A DNA stretch of 64,000 bases from Micromonospora parathelypteridis (lineage in GTDB: Bacteria > Actinomycetota > Actinomycetes > Mycobacteriales > Micromonosporaceae): assembly GCF_014201145.1 (NCBI RefSeq), contig NZ_JACHDP010000001.1, positions 4,774,001 to 4,838,000 of the forward strand. Direction: 5' to 3'. Both the position numbers and the translations under genes were made by a program. Below the pieces are notes generated by a model. That model ran no database searches and was not told the origin of the DNA. It worked only from the letters and a program-made list of their open reading frames with translations. Positions within the stretch are counted from its first letter, which is position 1, and the number at the start of each line of letters is the position of its first letter. Positions 7,770-16,616 of this stretch are shown in pieces.

Positions 7770-10604
7770 GTGCTGGTACTGCTCGTCCTCCACCTCGTGG
7801 CGGCCCTCGTTGCGCCTCTGCTCGTCCGATGGTGGGGTCCACGCGCGTGCTACCCGCTGGCGCTGGCACCGGCCGCCGCGTTCTGCTGGGCGGTGGCCCA
7901 TACGCCAGCCGTCGGTGACGGCGGGGCAGTGGTCGAGACGTACCCGTGGATCCGGCAGTTGGGCCTCGACATCGCGTTGCGGCTCACCACCCTGTCCTGG
8001 CTGATGACCCTGCTGATCGGCGGCATCGGCGCGCTGGTGCTGGTCTACAGCGCCCGCTACTTCAGCGCCGGTTCGAGCGGGCTCGCACAGTTCGCCGCGG
8101 TCCTGGTCGCCTTCGCCGGCGCGATGCTCGTCCTGGTCTTCGCGGACGATCTGCTGCTGCTCTACGTCGGCTGGGAGCTGACCACGATCTTCTCGTACCT
8201 GCTGATCGGGCACAGCACCGAGCGGCGCTCCAGTCGGTGGGCGGCGGCGCAGGCGTTGACCGTCACCACGCTGGGCGGGCTCGCCATGCTGGTCGGGTTC
8301 ATCCTGCTGGGCGAGCACGCCGGCACCTACCGCTGGTCGGAGATCGCCGCCCAGCCGCTGCCCGGCGGGGGATACCTGGTGGTCGCCGTGCTGCTGATCC
8401 TGGCCGGCGCGCTGTCCAAGTCGGCGGTGCTGCCGTTCAGCTCCTGGCTGCCGGTCGCGATGGCGGCGCCCACGCCGGTCAGCGCGTACCTGCACGCCGC
8501 CGCCATGGTCAAGGCCGGCGTCTACCTGGTCGGGTTGCTCGCGCCGGTGCTCGCCACGGTAGGCCCGTGGCGGCCGGTCGTGCAGATCGCCGGCGTGGCC
8601 ACCATGCTGCTCGGCGGCTGGGCCGCGCTGCGGCAGACCGATCTGAAGCTGCTGCTGGCGTATGGGACGGTCAGTCAGCTCGGCCTGCTGATCGCGGTGA
8701 CCGGGTCGGGCACCCCGGACGCCGCCCTGGCCGGCACCGCGATGCTGCTGGCGCACGCCCTCTTCAAGGCGGCGTTGTTCCTGGTCGTCGGCATCATCGA
8801 TCACGGTGCCGGCACCCGTGACCTGCGTGAGCTGTCCGGGCTGCGGCACTGGTCCCGGCCCCTGTTCGTGGTCGCGGTGCTCGCTGCGGCGTCGATGGCC
8901 GGCGTGCCACCGTTGGTCGGCTTCGTCGCCAAGGAGGCGGTGTTCGGGGCGTTCACCGACCAGCCGGTGCTCCTGGCCGGGCTGGTCGCCGGGACGGTGC
9001 TCACCGTCGCGTACAGCGCCCGCTTCCTCTGGGGCGCGTTCGCCGACCGGGCCGGCGTGGCACCGGTCCAGCCGGGCTCGATCGCCGCGGCGCTGCTGGT
9101 CCCGCCGGCGGTGCTCGCCGGGATCGGTGTGCTCGTCGGCCCGGCCGCGAGTGTGCTGGACGGCCTGCTGCGCCCGTACGCCGATCTGCTCGGTGGGGTC
9201 GACGCGCATCTGGCGCTCTGGTCCGGACCGACCCCGGCGCTCGGCCTGTCCGTGCTGGCCCTCGGCGGAGGCGGCCTGCTCTTCGCCGTGCGCGGGCCGC
9301 TCGTCCCGGTGCTGGCCCGGCTCCGTTCGCCGGTGGGCGGCAACCAGGGGTACGAGTGGATCGTGGGTCGGTTCGACCGGCTGGCCATCGAGGTCACCGG
9401 GGCGACCCAGCGCGGCTCCCTGCCGCAGTATCTCGGCGTCATCCTGGTGACCCTGGTGCTGGTGCCCGGCGGGGCGATGCTCTCCGCCAGCCCGTGGCGG
9501 GCTCGGATCCCGCTCTGGGACAGTCTGCTGCAACCGGTGGTCGTGCTGGTCATCGCGGTGGCCGCCGTGCTGGCGGTCGGTGCCCGCCGCCGCCTGACCG
9601 CGATGCTGCTGGTGGGCATGACCGGCTACGGCACCGCGATGCTGTTCGTCCTGCATGGAGCACCGGACCTGGCGCTCACCCAGTTCCTGGTGGAGACCGC
9701 GACGATCGCGGTCTTCGTGCTGGTGCTGCGTCGCCTGCCGGAGCGGTTCTCGGCCCGCCCGCTGCGCCGCAGCCGGTGGGCCCGCCGGGCGCTCGGGGTG
9801 GCGGTGGGTCTGGTGGCCGCCGGGCTGGCCCTCACCGCGGCCGGCGCCCGCCGGGCACCGGACATCTCCGCCGCCTTCCCGGATCTGGCGGTGGCCCACG
9901 GGTACGGCCGCAACGTGGTCAACGTGACCCTGGTCGACATCCGGGCCTGGGACACCATGGGCGAGTTGGCGGTGCTGGTGGTGGCGGCGACCGGGGTGGC
10001 CAGCCTGATCTTCGAGCGGTCCCGGACCGGGCCGCGACCGCGCCGGCCGGAGTCGGACACGCAGGCGAACCGACCCGGCCGGCCGGTGTGGCTGCGCGGC
10101 GGCCCCACCCTCTACGAGGAGCGGCGCTCGATCGTGTTGGAGGTGGTCATCCGGCTGATCTTCCACACCGTGGTGCTGTTCTCCCTGTTCCTGCTCTTCT
10201 CCGGGCACAACGCGCCGGGCGGCGGTTTCGCCGGAGGCCTGGTCGCGGGTCTCGCCCTGGTGGTCCGTTACCTGGCCGGCGGCCGGTACGAGTTGACCGA
10301 GGCGGCCCCGATCGGCGCGGGTGCGATCCTCGGCGCCGGGCTGGCCGTGTCGGTGGGCAGCGGCGTGGTGGCGCTGCTGGTCGGTGGATCGGTCTTGGAG
10401 AGCGCCAAGGTCGACCGGTCCCTGCCGCTGGTCGGCGACACCCACCTGGTCACGTCGCTCTTCTTCGACATCGGCGTGTACCTGGTCGTGATCGGGCTGG
10501 TGCTGGACATCCTGCGCAGTCTCGGGGCCGAGGTGGACCGGCACATCGAGGCAACCGGGGCGGCCACGGGCGGCCTGGCCGTCGACAAGGGCGAGCGGGC
10601 ATGA
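7770..10604 (+). CDS. mrpA: Mrp Na+/H+ antiporter subunit A fused to MrpB domain
   Basis: The 944-residue polytopic membrane protein is the large subunit of the multi-subunit Mrp/Mnh cation-proton antiporter. It is related to complex I NuoL (proton-channel motifs such as LLYVGWELTTIFSYLLIGH and the Lys-containing helices FSSWLPVAMAAPTPVSAYLHAAAMVKAG in two parts). The last ~160 residues carry the MrpB/MnhB domain (HTVVLFSLFLLFSGHNAPGG), so subunits A and B are one chain and no separate mrpB exists. The GTG start follows a GGGAG site. It heads a six-gene operon (A-C-D-E-F-G) for Na+ efflux and pH homeostasis. Confidence 0.93.
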   Translation: MLVLLVLHLVAALVAPLLVRWWGPRACYPLALAPAAAFCWAVAHTPAVGDGGAVVETYPWIRQLGLDIALRLTTLSWLMTLLIGGIGALVLVYSARYFSAGSSGLAQFAAVLVAFAGAMLVLVFADDLLLLYVGWELTTIFSYLLIGHSTERRSSRWAAAQALTVTTLGGLAMLVGFILLGEHAGTYRWSEIAAQPLPGGGYLVVAVLLILAGALSKSAVLPFSSWLPVAMAAPTPVSAYLHAAAMVKAGVYLVGLLAPVLATVGPWRPVVQIAGVATMLLGGWAALRQTDLKLLLAYGTVSQLGLLIAVTGSGTPDAALAGTAMLLAHALFKAALFLVVGIIDHGAGTRDLRELSGLRHWSRPLFVVAVLAAASMAGVPPLVGFVAKEAVFGAFTDQPVLLAGLVAGTVLTVAYSARFLWGAFADRAGVAPVQPGSIAAALLVPPAVLAGIGVLVGPAASVLDGLLRPYADLLGGVDAHLALWSGPTPALGLSVLALGGGGLLFAVRGPLVPVLARLRSPVGGNQGYEWIVGRFDRLAIEVTGATQRGSLPQYLGVILVTLVLVPGGAMLSASPWRARIPLWDSLLQPVVVLVIAVAAVLAVGARRRLTAMLLVGMTGYGTAMLFVLHGAPDLALTQFLVETATIAVFVLVLRRLPERFSARPLRRSRWARRALGVAVGLVAAGLALTAAGARRAPDISAAFPDLAVAHGYGRNVVNVTLVDIRAWDTMGELAVLVVAATGVASLIFERSRTGPRPRRPESDTQANRPGRPVWLRGGPTLYEERRSIVLEVVIRLIFHTVVLFSLFLLFSGHNAPGGGFAGGLVAGLALVVRYLAGGRYELTEAAPIGAGAILGAGLAVSVGSGVVALLVGGSVLESAKVDRSLPLVGDTHLVTSLFFDIGVYLVVIGLVLDILRSLGAEVDRHIEATGAATGGLAVDKGERA

Positions 10605-10659
10605 GCGCGAGGAGTGAGCCGGGGTTGCGAGCCCCGCAGTCGCGAATGGAGGCGGCACC

Positions 10660-11139
10660 ATGACGGCGAGCGGCGCTGGACCGACGCTGGTGCTGGTGCT
10701 GGCCGTCGCGGTGCTGGTCGGTTGCGGGGTGATCCTGCTGTTGGAGCGCAGCCTGACCCGGATCCTGCTCGGGGTGATCCTGCTCGGTAACGGGGTCAAT
10801 CTGTTGATCCTGCTGGGCGGGCGGCCCGGTGGGGCGCCGATCGTTGACACCGGCCCGGTCGAGCGGATGAGTGATCCGCTGCCGCAGGCGATGGTGTTGA
10901 CCGCCATCGTGATCACCTTCGGGTTGGCCGCGTTCCTGCTCGCGGTGGCGTACCGGAGTTGGTATCTGACCGGCGACGACGAGGTGCCCGACGACCTGGA
11001 GGACCGGCAGATCATCCGCCGGGCCGTGCGTAACGAGGTGGGCACCGTCGACCTCGGCGGGGAGGGCCCGAACGGCGATCCGGAGCAGGTCGATCCGGAG
11101 CCCGCCCGCCGCCGGCTGCGACGCGGGGACGAGGCGTGA
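10660..11139 (+). CDS. mrpC: Mrp antiporter subunit C
   Basis: The 159-residue protein has three membrane helices in its first ~105 residues and is homologous to NuoK. The segment LERSLTRILLGVILLGNGVNLLILLGG is split by family-typical Gly residues, and PLPQAMVLTAIVITFGLAAF is the MrpC hallmark. A charged cytoplasmic tail of about 50 residues follows, longer than in Bacillus MrpC. The ATG follows a GGAGG site. The stop overlaps the start of mrpD. Confidence 0.92.
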   Translation: MTASGAGPTLVLVLAVAVLVGCGVILLLERSLTRILLGVILLGNGVNLLILLGGRPGGAPIVDTGPVERMSDPLPQAMVLTAIVITFGLAAFLLAVAYRSWYLTGDDEVPDDLEDRQIIRRAVRNEVGTVDLGGEGPNGDPEQVDPEPARRRLRRGDEA

Positions 11140-12644
11140 TGAGCGCGCTGGTGCCGCTGCCGGTGGTGGTGCCGCTGCTCGGTGCGGCGCTGACGCTGCT
11201 GCTGGCGGGGCAGCCTCGGCTGCAGCGGGCCATCAGTGTGCTCTGCCTGAGCGGAACCCTCATTGTGGCGGTGCTGCTGCTGGTGCAGGCGTACCGGTAC
11301 GGGCCGGTGGTCGTGGCGGTCGGGGCGTGGCCGGCACCGGTCGGCATCGTGCTTGTCGCCGATCAACTCGCCGCGCTGATGGTGGTGGTCTCGTCGGCGG
11401 TCACTCTCTGCGTGCTGCTCTACTCGATCGGGCAGGGTCGCAGTGAGACGAGCGAGACCACGCCGGTGGTCATCTTCCACCCGACGTACCTGGTGCTCAC
11501 CGCGGGCGTCACCAACGCGTTCCTCGCCGGTGACCTGTTCAACCTCTTCGTCGGCTTCGAGATCCTGTTGGCCGCCAGCTTCGTGCTGATCACCCTGGGC
11601 GGCACGGAGACCCGGATCCGGACCGGGTCGACGTACGTGGTGGTCAGCATCCTCTCCTCGATGGTCTTCCTGACGGCGGTGGGCCTGGTGTACGCGGCCA
11701 CCGGCACGCTCAACCTGGCCCAGCTCGCCCACCGCCTCGACGACCTGCCCGACGGCGTCCGACTGGCCCTGGAGCTGATGTTGCTCCTGGCCTTCGCGAT
11801 CAAGGCGGCGGTCTTCCCGCTGTCGGCGTGGCTACCGGACAGCTATCCCACCGCGCCGGCCCCGGTCACCGCGGTCTTCGCGGGCCTGCTCACCAAGGTC
11901 GGCGTCTACGCGATCATCCGCACCGAGACGTTGCTGTTCCCCGGTGGACAGGCCGACGTGCTGCTCATGGTCGTCGCCGGGCTGACCATGGTGATCGGCA
12001 TCCTCGGCGCGGTGGCGCAGTCCGATCTGAAGCGGCTCTTCTCGTTCACGCTGGTGAGTCACATCGGCTACATGATCTTCGGTGTGGCGTTGAGCACCGC
12101 CGCCGGGCTCTCCGGCGCGATCTTCTACGTGGTGCACCACATCACCATCCAGACCACGCTGTTCCTCGTGGCCGGGCTGGTCGAGGAGCGCGCCGGCAGC
12201 ACCGACCTGCGCCGCGTCGGCGGGCTGGCCCGGGTGGCGCCGCTGCTCGGTGTCCTGTTCTTCGTCCCGGCCATGAACCTCGCCGGGGTGCCGCCGTTCT
12301 CCGGTTTCCTCGGCAAGCTCGGCCTGCTCCAGGCCGGGGTGGCGGCCGGCGGGCCGCTGCCCTGGGTGCTGGTCGCGGCTGGCACGTTGACCAGCCTGCT
12401 CACCCTCTACGTGGCGTCGCGGGTGTGGAACCTCGCCTTCTGGCGCGCACCCCGGCTGGCCACCATTGAGCCGGCCGTCCGGCTGCCGAAGCTGATGGTC
12501 GGGGCCACGGTGGCACTGGTCGCCTTCGGGCTGGCGCTGACCGTGCTGGCCGGTCCGCTCTTCGACGTCACCGCCGACGCAGCCGCCGACCTGCGACTGC
12601 GCACCCCGTACGTCCGTGCCGTGCTGCCGGGCGGCGTGCCGTGA
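11139..12644 (+). CDS. mrpD: Mrp antiporter subunit D
   Basis: A polytopic membrane protein of 501 residues, related to the NuoM/N proton-pumping subunits of complex I. Typical motifs include GDLFNLFVGFEILLAASF (with the conserved membrane Glu), AVFPLSAWLPDSYPTAPAPV and LTKVGVYAIIR. The ATG at 11139 overlaps the mrpC stop by one base; a GTG one codon upstream is an alternative start. With MrpA it probably forms the two ion-translocating modules of the complex. Confidence 0.93.
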   Translation: MSALVPLPVVVPLLGAALTLLLAGQPRLQRAISVLCLSGTLIVAVLLLVQAYRYGPVVVAVGAWPAPVGIVLVADQLAALMVVVSSAVTLCVLLYSIGQGRSETSETTPVVIFHPTYLVLTAGVTNAFLAGDLFNLFVGFEILLAASFVLITLGGTETRIRTGSTYVVVSILSSMVFLTAVGLVYAATGTLNLAQLAHRLDDLPDGVRLALELMLLLAFAIKAAVFPLSAWLPDSYPTAPAPVTAVFAGLLTKVGVYAIIRTETLLFPGGQADVLLMVVAGLTMVIGILGAVAQSDLKRLFSFTLVSHIGYMIFGVALSTAAGLSGAIFYVVHHITIQTTLFLVAGLVEERAGSTDLRRVGGLARVAPLLGVLFFVPAMNLAGVPPFSGFLGKLGLLQAGVAAGGPLPWVLVAAGTLTSLLTLYVASRVWNLAFWRAPRLATIEPAVRLPKLMVGATVALVAFGLALTVLAGPLFDVTADAAADLRLRTPYVRAVLPGGVP

Positions 12645-13252
12645 CCGGCCCTCCCGAGACTGCCCGGGATGCTCCTGGGCCCGCCCCGTCGGGTCGCGGC
12701 CGGTTCGGGCGCCGGCGGGACCAGACGGTGGCGCTCGGGTGGCTGGTGGTGGTCTGGAACCTGCTCTGGGGCGACATCAACTGGGCGAACGTGGCCGGTG
12801 GTCTGCTGGTGGGCGGCGCGGTGCTGGTCTTCTTCCCGCTGCCGGCGGTCAGCTTCGGTGGGCGGCTGCGGGCCCGGGGGGTGCTGGTGTTCGCGGCGCG
12901 GTTCGGTGTGGAGTTGGTCAGCGCGAGCCTGCACGTCGCCCGGATCGCCGTGCAGCCCGGCTACCGGCCGCGTGGGGCGATCATCGCGGTCCAGTTGCGG
13001 GTGCCCACCGACCTGAACCTGGCGCTCACCGCCGAGGCGGTCTCGCTGGTGCCGGGCACGCTGATCCTCGAGGTGGACCGGGACTCCGGAACGCTCTACC
13101 TGCACGTGCTGGACACCCACGGGCCGGCGGACCTGGACCTGGCCCGGGAACGCACCCTCACCGTCGAGCGGCGACTCGTCCGAGCGGTGGGCTCCACCGC
13201 TGAACTGCGCCGCGTCGAGACCGACCGATCCGAGAGGGGAAACCGCCCGTGA
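12641..13252 (+). CDS. mrpE: Mrp antiporter subunit E
   Basis: The 203-residue subunit begins at a GTG that overlaps the mrpD stop by 4 nt. A ~25-residue polar N-terminus precedes two membrane helices (VALGWLVVVWNLLWG and NVAGGLLVGGAVLVFF). The C-terminal soluble domain holds the MrpE pattern (LTAEAVSLVPGTLILEVD, then LYLHVLD). MrpE is needed for assembly and activity of Mrp complexes in characterised systems. Confidence 0.9.
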   Translation: MTGPPETARDAPGPAPSGRGRFGRRRDQTVALGWLVVVWNLLWGDINWANVAGGLLVGGAVLVFFPLPAVSFGGRLRARGVLVFAARFGVELVSASLHVARIAVQPGYRPRGAIIAVQLRVPTDLNLALTAEAVSLVPGTLILEVDRDSGTLYLHVLDTHGPADLDLARERTLTVERRLVRAVGSTAELRRVETDRSERGNRP

Positions 13253-13512
13253 ACACGTTCCTGGCCGTCGTCCTCACCGTCCTGCTGTCGGTGACCGCGC
13301 TCCTCGCGCTGGCCCGCCTCTACCGCGGCCCGTCGCTGGTGGACCGGGTGATCGCCGCGGACATGCTGCTCGCCACCATGATCGGCGCGGTGGGCGCCGA
13401 GGCGGCGGTCAACCGCCATGCCACCACACTGCCCGTGCTGGTGGTGCTCTCCCTGCTCGGCTTCGTGGGCTCGGTGTCGCTGGTCCGTTTCGCGGTCCGG
13501 GAGCAGCAGTGA
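13249..13512 (+). CDS. mrpF: Mrp antiporter subunit F
   Basis: This 87-residue protein has three helices and the family motif RLYRGPSLVDRVIAADML. Its GTG start overlaps the mrpE stop by 4 nt, a sign of translational coupling, as elsewhere in this operon. MrpF is a small structural subunit of the antiporter. Confidence 0.92.
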   Translation: MNTFLAVVLTVLLSVTALLALARLYRGPSLVDRVIAADMLLATMIGAVGAEAAVNRHATTLPVLVVLSLLGFVGSVSLVRFAVREQQ

Positions 13513-13871
13513 TCGCGACGATCGCGGACTGGCTGGGCGCCGCTTGTCTGATAGCCGGCGCGCTGCTCGGCCTGGCCGCCGGGGTCGGCGTACTGCGGTT
13601 CCCGGACGCGCTGTCCCGGATGCACGCGGCCACCAAGCCGCAGGTGCTCGGGGTGCTCCTGCTGCTGCTGGGCATCGCGTTGCGGCTGCGGTCCCCGGCG
13701 GATCTGGGCATGATCCTGCTGGTGGCGGTCTTCCAGTTGGCGACCGCGCCGGTCGCGGCCCAGATGATCGGGCGGGCCGCGTACCGCTCGGGGCGGCTCG
13801 ATCGGGGCCTGCTCGACGCCGATGAGCTGGCCGAACGTGGGCCGGGTGGTGGGTCGGCCGGGCCGGCGTGA
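13509..13871 (+). CDS. mrpG: Mrp antiporter subunit G
   Basis: The last gene of the operon encodes a 120-residue membrane protein with the MrpG signature GVLRFPDALSRMHAATKPQ (about 26-44) and three helices. The GTG start overlaps the mrpF stop by 4 nt. No clear hairpin terminator follows; the next gene set starts about 90-180 nt downstream. Confidence 0.92.
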   Translation: MIATIADWLGAACLIAGALLGLAAGVGVLRFPDALSRMHAATKPQVLGVLLLLLGIALRLRSPADLGMILLVAVFQLATAPVAAQMIGRAAYRSGRLDRGLLDADELAERGPGGGSAGPA

Positions 13872-13947
13872 CGACCTGGTCGGCGGCGGGTGAACCGGAC
13901 GTTCCGCTCCTTCGGCCCACCCCCAGCGGAGTCCCAGCCAGCGCCGA

Positions 13948-13953
13948 TAAAAT
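13948..13953 (+). promoter_or_regulatory. Probable -10 box before the CNNM gene pair
   Basis: TAAAAT is an extended A/T word in a GC-rich gap and matches a sigma-70-type -10 hexamer. The expected start point, about seven bases on, is the A of an ATG at 13960, so the message would be leaderless. No convincing -35 is seen at the usual distance. Confidence 0.4.
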
Positions 13954-13959
13954 AGCGGC

Positions 13960-14061
13960 ATGATCGACTCTTCTGCCCAGGAGGGCAGCAGTAGCCAGCC
14001 GGGTCGTGCCCGGCATATCCCCGTACCGACGACCCCGGGAGCCCTGAGCGACCCGTGTTGA
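13960..14061 (+). CDS. Possible leaderless upstream ORF (33 aa) overlapping the CNNM gene
   Basis: The ATG at 13960 lies seven bases after a TAAAAT box. It opens a 33-residue frame with five Pro and a C-terminal Cys (segments HIPVPTTPGA, then LSDPC). Its stop at 14059-14061 overlaps the GTG start of the CBS protein gene at 14055, in another frame. Two short GC-rich hairpins lie inside it (about 13973-13988 and 13999-14013). This could be a leader peptide that couples or attenuates translation of the downstream pair. It may equally be chance; nothing shows that it is translated. Confidence 0.3.
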   Translation: MIDSSAQEGSSSQPGRARHIPVPTTPGALSDPC

Positions 14062-15410
14062 TCGTCGTTGGTCTTCTTCTGATCATCGTTCTCACTGCCG
14101 CCACCGGTTACTTCGTGGCGCAGGAGTTCGGCTATGTCGCCGTGGACCGGGGCAAGCTGCGCCAGCTCGCCGATGACGGCGATCAGGCCGCCGCCCGGGC
14201 CCTGACCGTCACCAGCCGGCTCTCCTTCATGCTCTCCGGCGCTCAACTCGGCATCACCGTCACCGCCCTGCTCGTCGGTTACGTCGCCGAGCCGTACCTC
14301 GGCGGTGGCATCGCCGACCTGTTCGGCGTGGCCGGCGTCAGCGAGGCCGTCAGCCTGCCGCTGTCGGTGGCGTTGGCCCTGGTCATCGCCACCGTCGTGC
14401 AGATGGTCCTCGGTGAGCTCGCTCCGAAGAACCTGGCCATCGCGCGAGCCGAGCAACTGGCCCGGGCGCTGAGCCGATCCACCCTGATCTACCTGGCCGT
14501 CGCCGGGCCACTGATCCGGCTCTTCGACCGGGCCTCGGTGCGTCTGCTGCGCCGCATCGGCATCGAGCCGATCGAGGAGCTGCCCAGCGGCGCCACCCCG
14601 GCGGACCTGGAACAGATCATCGCCGAGTCCCGCGAGGAGGGCAGCCTCGACGCCGAGATGTCCACGCTGCTCGACCGAGGTCTGGACTTCCGCGAGCTGA
14701 CCGCCGGCGAGGCCATGGTGCCCCGGGTCGACGTGCACACCGTACGGGCGCACGAGCCGGTCAGCCGGGTGGTCGAGCTGCTCGACACCGGCCACTCCCG
14801 CTTCCCGGTGCGCGGGGCGGAGGGCGTCGACGACCTGCTCGGCGTCGTCGGCATCGCCGACGTGCTCGGCGTACCCCCGGGGAAGCGGGCAACCACGCCG
14901 GTGAGTGAGGTGGCCGTGCCGCCGCTGCTCGTACCGGAGACGTTGCCCCTGCCCACGGTGCTCGACCGCCTGCGGTCCGGGCACCGGCAGATGGCCTGCG
15001 TGGTCGACGAGTACGGCGGCTTCGCCGGCGTGATCACGCTGGAGGACATCGCCGAGGAGCTGGTGGGCCCGATCCGGGACGAGGACGACCCGCCCGATCG
15101 GGCGCCGGCCCGGCAGGACGACGGGTCCTGGGTGGTGCCGGCCCGCTGGCGGATCGACGAGGTCGCCGACAGCACCGGGATCGCGCTGCCCGAGGCGCCG
15201 GAGTACGACACCCTGTCCGGGTTGGTGATGCGGGAGCTGGGCCGGGTGCCGGAGGTCGGTGACCGGCTGGAGATCAGCCTGCTGCCCGAGGGGGCGGACG
15301 GCGAGGACAACGAGGCGGAACCTCGGGCGTTGGTCGAGGTGCTGGCCGTGGATCGGCACGTGGCCGACTCGGTACGGCTGCAGCTGACCAAACCGGGGGT
15401 GAGCGCGTGA
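14055..15410 (+). CDS. CNNM/CorC-type transporter with DUF21 and CBS domains
   Basis: The 451-residue protein has the order of the hemolysin C-like / CNNM family: an N-terminal DUF21 membrane domain (about 1-190; FVAQEFGYVAVDR, SGAQLGITVTALLVGY, GELAPKNLAIARAE), two CBS domains (about 205-335; VDEYGGFAGVITLEDIAEELVG) and a C-terminal CorC_HlyC domain (about 355-445). Family members move Mg2+ or related divalent cations. The GTG start overlaps a small upstream ORF. The stop overlaps the start of a second family member by 4 nt, so the two proteins may work as a pair. Confidence 0.9.
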   Translation: MLIVVGLLLIIVLTAATGYFVAQEFGYVAVDRGKLRQLADDGDQAAARALTVTSRLSFMLSGAQLGITVTALLVGYVAEPYLGGGIADLFGVAGVSEAVSLPLSVALALVIATVVQMVLGELAPKNLAIARAEQLARALSRSTLIYLAVAGPLIRLFDRASVRLLRRIGIEPIEELPSGATPADLEQIIAESREEGSLDAEMSTLLDRGLDFRELTAGEAMVPRVDVHTVRAHEPVSRVVELLDTGHSRFPVRGAEGVDDLLGVVGIADVLGVPPGKRATTPVSEVAVPPLLVPETLPLPTVLDRLRSGHRQMACVVDEYGGFAGVITLEDIAEELVGPIRDEDDPPDRAPARQDDGSWVVPARWRIDEVADSTGIALPEAPEYDTLSGLVMRELGRVPEVGDRLEISLLPEGADGEDNEAEPRALVEVLAVDRHVADSVRLQLTKPGVSA

Positions 15411-16471
15411 GCCCCGGGATCGCGCTGTTCAGCTCGGTGATCCTGCTGGCGCTGAACGGGTTCTTCGTGGCCGCCGAGTTCGCTCTGGTGGCCAGCAAGC
15501 GGTACCGCCTCGAGCAGGCGGCGGCTGCAGGTGGTCGGGCGGCACGCGCCGCGCTGGACGGCGTCCGCGAGCTGTCGCTGATGTTGGCCGGCGCACAGCT
15601 CGGCATCACGCTGTGCACCCTGGGTCTCGGCGCGTTGGCCGAGCCGGCGATCGAGCACCTGCTCAGCCCGCTGCTGCACGCGGTGGGCCTGCCGGACGCG
15701 GCCAGTCACCTGATCGCCCTGGTCTTCGCCCTCGGGGTGGTCACCTTCCTGCACCTGGTGGTGGGGGAGATGGCGCCGAAGTCGTGGGCGATCACCGACG
15801 CGGAGCGCTCGGCGACGTTGCTCGCGCTGCCGTTCCGCGGGTTCGCCCGGGTGTCCCGACCGGTGCTCTCCGCGCTCAACGCCCTGGCCAACGCGATCCT
15901 GCGGCTGGTCGGGGTGAACCAGCAGGATCAGCTCGCCCAGGTGCACGGCCCGGACGAGCTGCGGATCCTGCTGGAGCAGTCCCGTGAGCACGGGCTGCTC
16001 GGCGCCGAGCAGCACCAGTTGCTGACCAGCATGCTGGAGTTGCAGGGCACGTCCGTGGCGCAGGTGATGGAGCCGTTCGCCACCATGGTCACCGTCCAGC
16101 GGGACGACCCGGCCGAGCGGATCGAAGAGATCAGCCGGGACAGCGGTCGGTCCCGGTTGGCGGTGCTGGACGAGGCGGGCGACGTCTGCGGCCTCGTGCA
16201 CGTCCGGGAGGCGGTGCGGGTGGTCACCACCGGCCGTGTCGCCACCGCCGGGGCACTGATGACGCCCGCGTTCACCCTGCCCGCGACGTCCTCGGTCACC
16301 GAGGCGGTGGCAGCGATGCGGGCCCGGCAGTCGCAGCTCGCGCTGGTGCGCAACGGCGGTGGCCCGGCTCGGCCGATCGGCTTCGTGGCCCTGGAGGACC
16401 TCCTGGAGGAGGTCATCGGCGAGTTCGACGACGAGACCGACACGGTGCCGCGCGGGCGGCGGTTGCGCTGA
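15407..16471 (+). CDS. CNNM/CorC-type transporter, shorter paralogue
   Basis: The 354-residue protein belongs to the same family as its upstream neighbour (NGFFVAAEFALVASKRYRLEQ, AGAQLGITLCTLGLGALAEP, GEMAPKSWAITDAERSA). It has a DUF21 membrane domain and two CBS domains, but it ends soon after the CBS pair and lacks the CorC_HlyC tail of the first protein. The CBS part is weaker in motif than in the partner. The GTG start overlaps the previous stop by 4 nt. A stem-loop follows the stop. Tandem long/short pairs of this family are common in actinobacteria. Confidence 0.88.
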   Translation: MSPGIALFSSVILLALNGFFVAAEFALVASKRYRLEQAAAAGGRAARAALDGVRELSLMLAGAQLGITLCTLGLGALAEPAIEHLLSPLLHAVGLPDAASHLIALVFALGVVTFLHLVVGEMAPKSWAITDAERSATLLALPFRGFARVSRPVLSALNALANAILRLVGVNQQDQLAQVHGPDELRILLEQSREHGLLGAEQHQLLTSMLELQGTSVAQVMEPFATMVTVQRDDPAERIEEISRDSGRSRLAVLDEAGDVCGLVHVREAVRVVTTGRVATAGALMTPAFTLPATSSVTEAVAAMRARQSQLALVRNGGGPARPIGFVALEDLLEEVIGEFDDETDTVPRGRRLR

Positions 16472-16477
16472 GCTGCC

Positions 16478-16510
16478 GACCCGGCCGCGCCGACGAGGTG
16501 CGGCCGGGTC
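16478..16510 (+). terminator. Stem-loop after the CNNM pair
   Basis: GACCCGGCCGC and its exact complement form an 11-bp stem with an 11-nt loop, 6 nt after the stop of the second CNNM gene. There is no T-run, as usual in high-GC actinobacteria. Confidence 0.55.
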
Positions 16511-16616
16511 AGCGCGCGGTGCGGCCGGGTCGGCGCTGCGGGCTTGAGGTCGGCTCGACGGGGTAGGCGCGGCTGGTGCGGGGCCGCCGGGGCCCTGTCC
16601 CGGGAAGGGGCGCGCG

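Noticed and set aside
7515..11732. Open frame of 1405 codons on the minus strand opposite mrpA-mrpD
   Set aside because: It is rich in His, Gln, Arg and Asp as expected for the complement of GC-rich codons, shows no domain, and lies opposite clear membrane proteins of the Mrp operon.
13320..15359. Minus-strand frame of 679 codons opposite mrpF/mrpG and the CNNM gene
   Set aside because: Composition of an antisense shadow and no start with a ribosome site.
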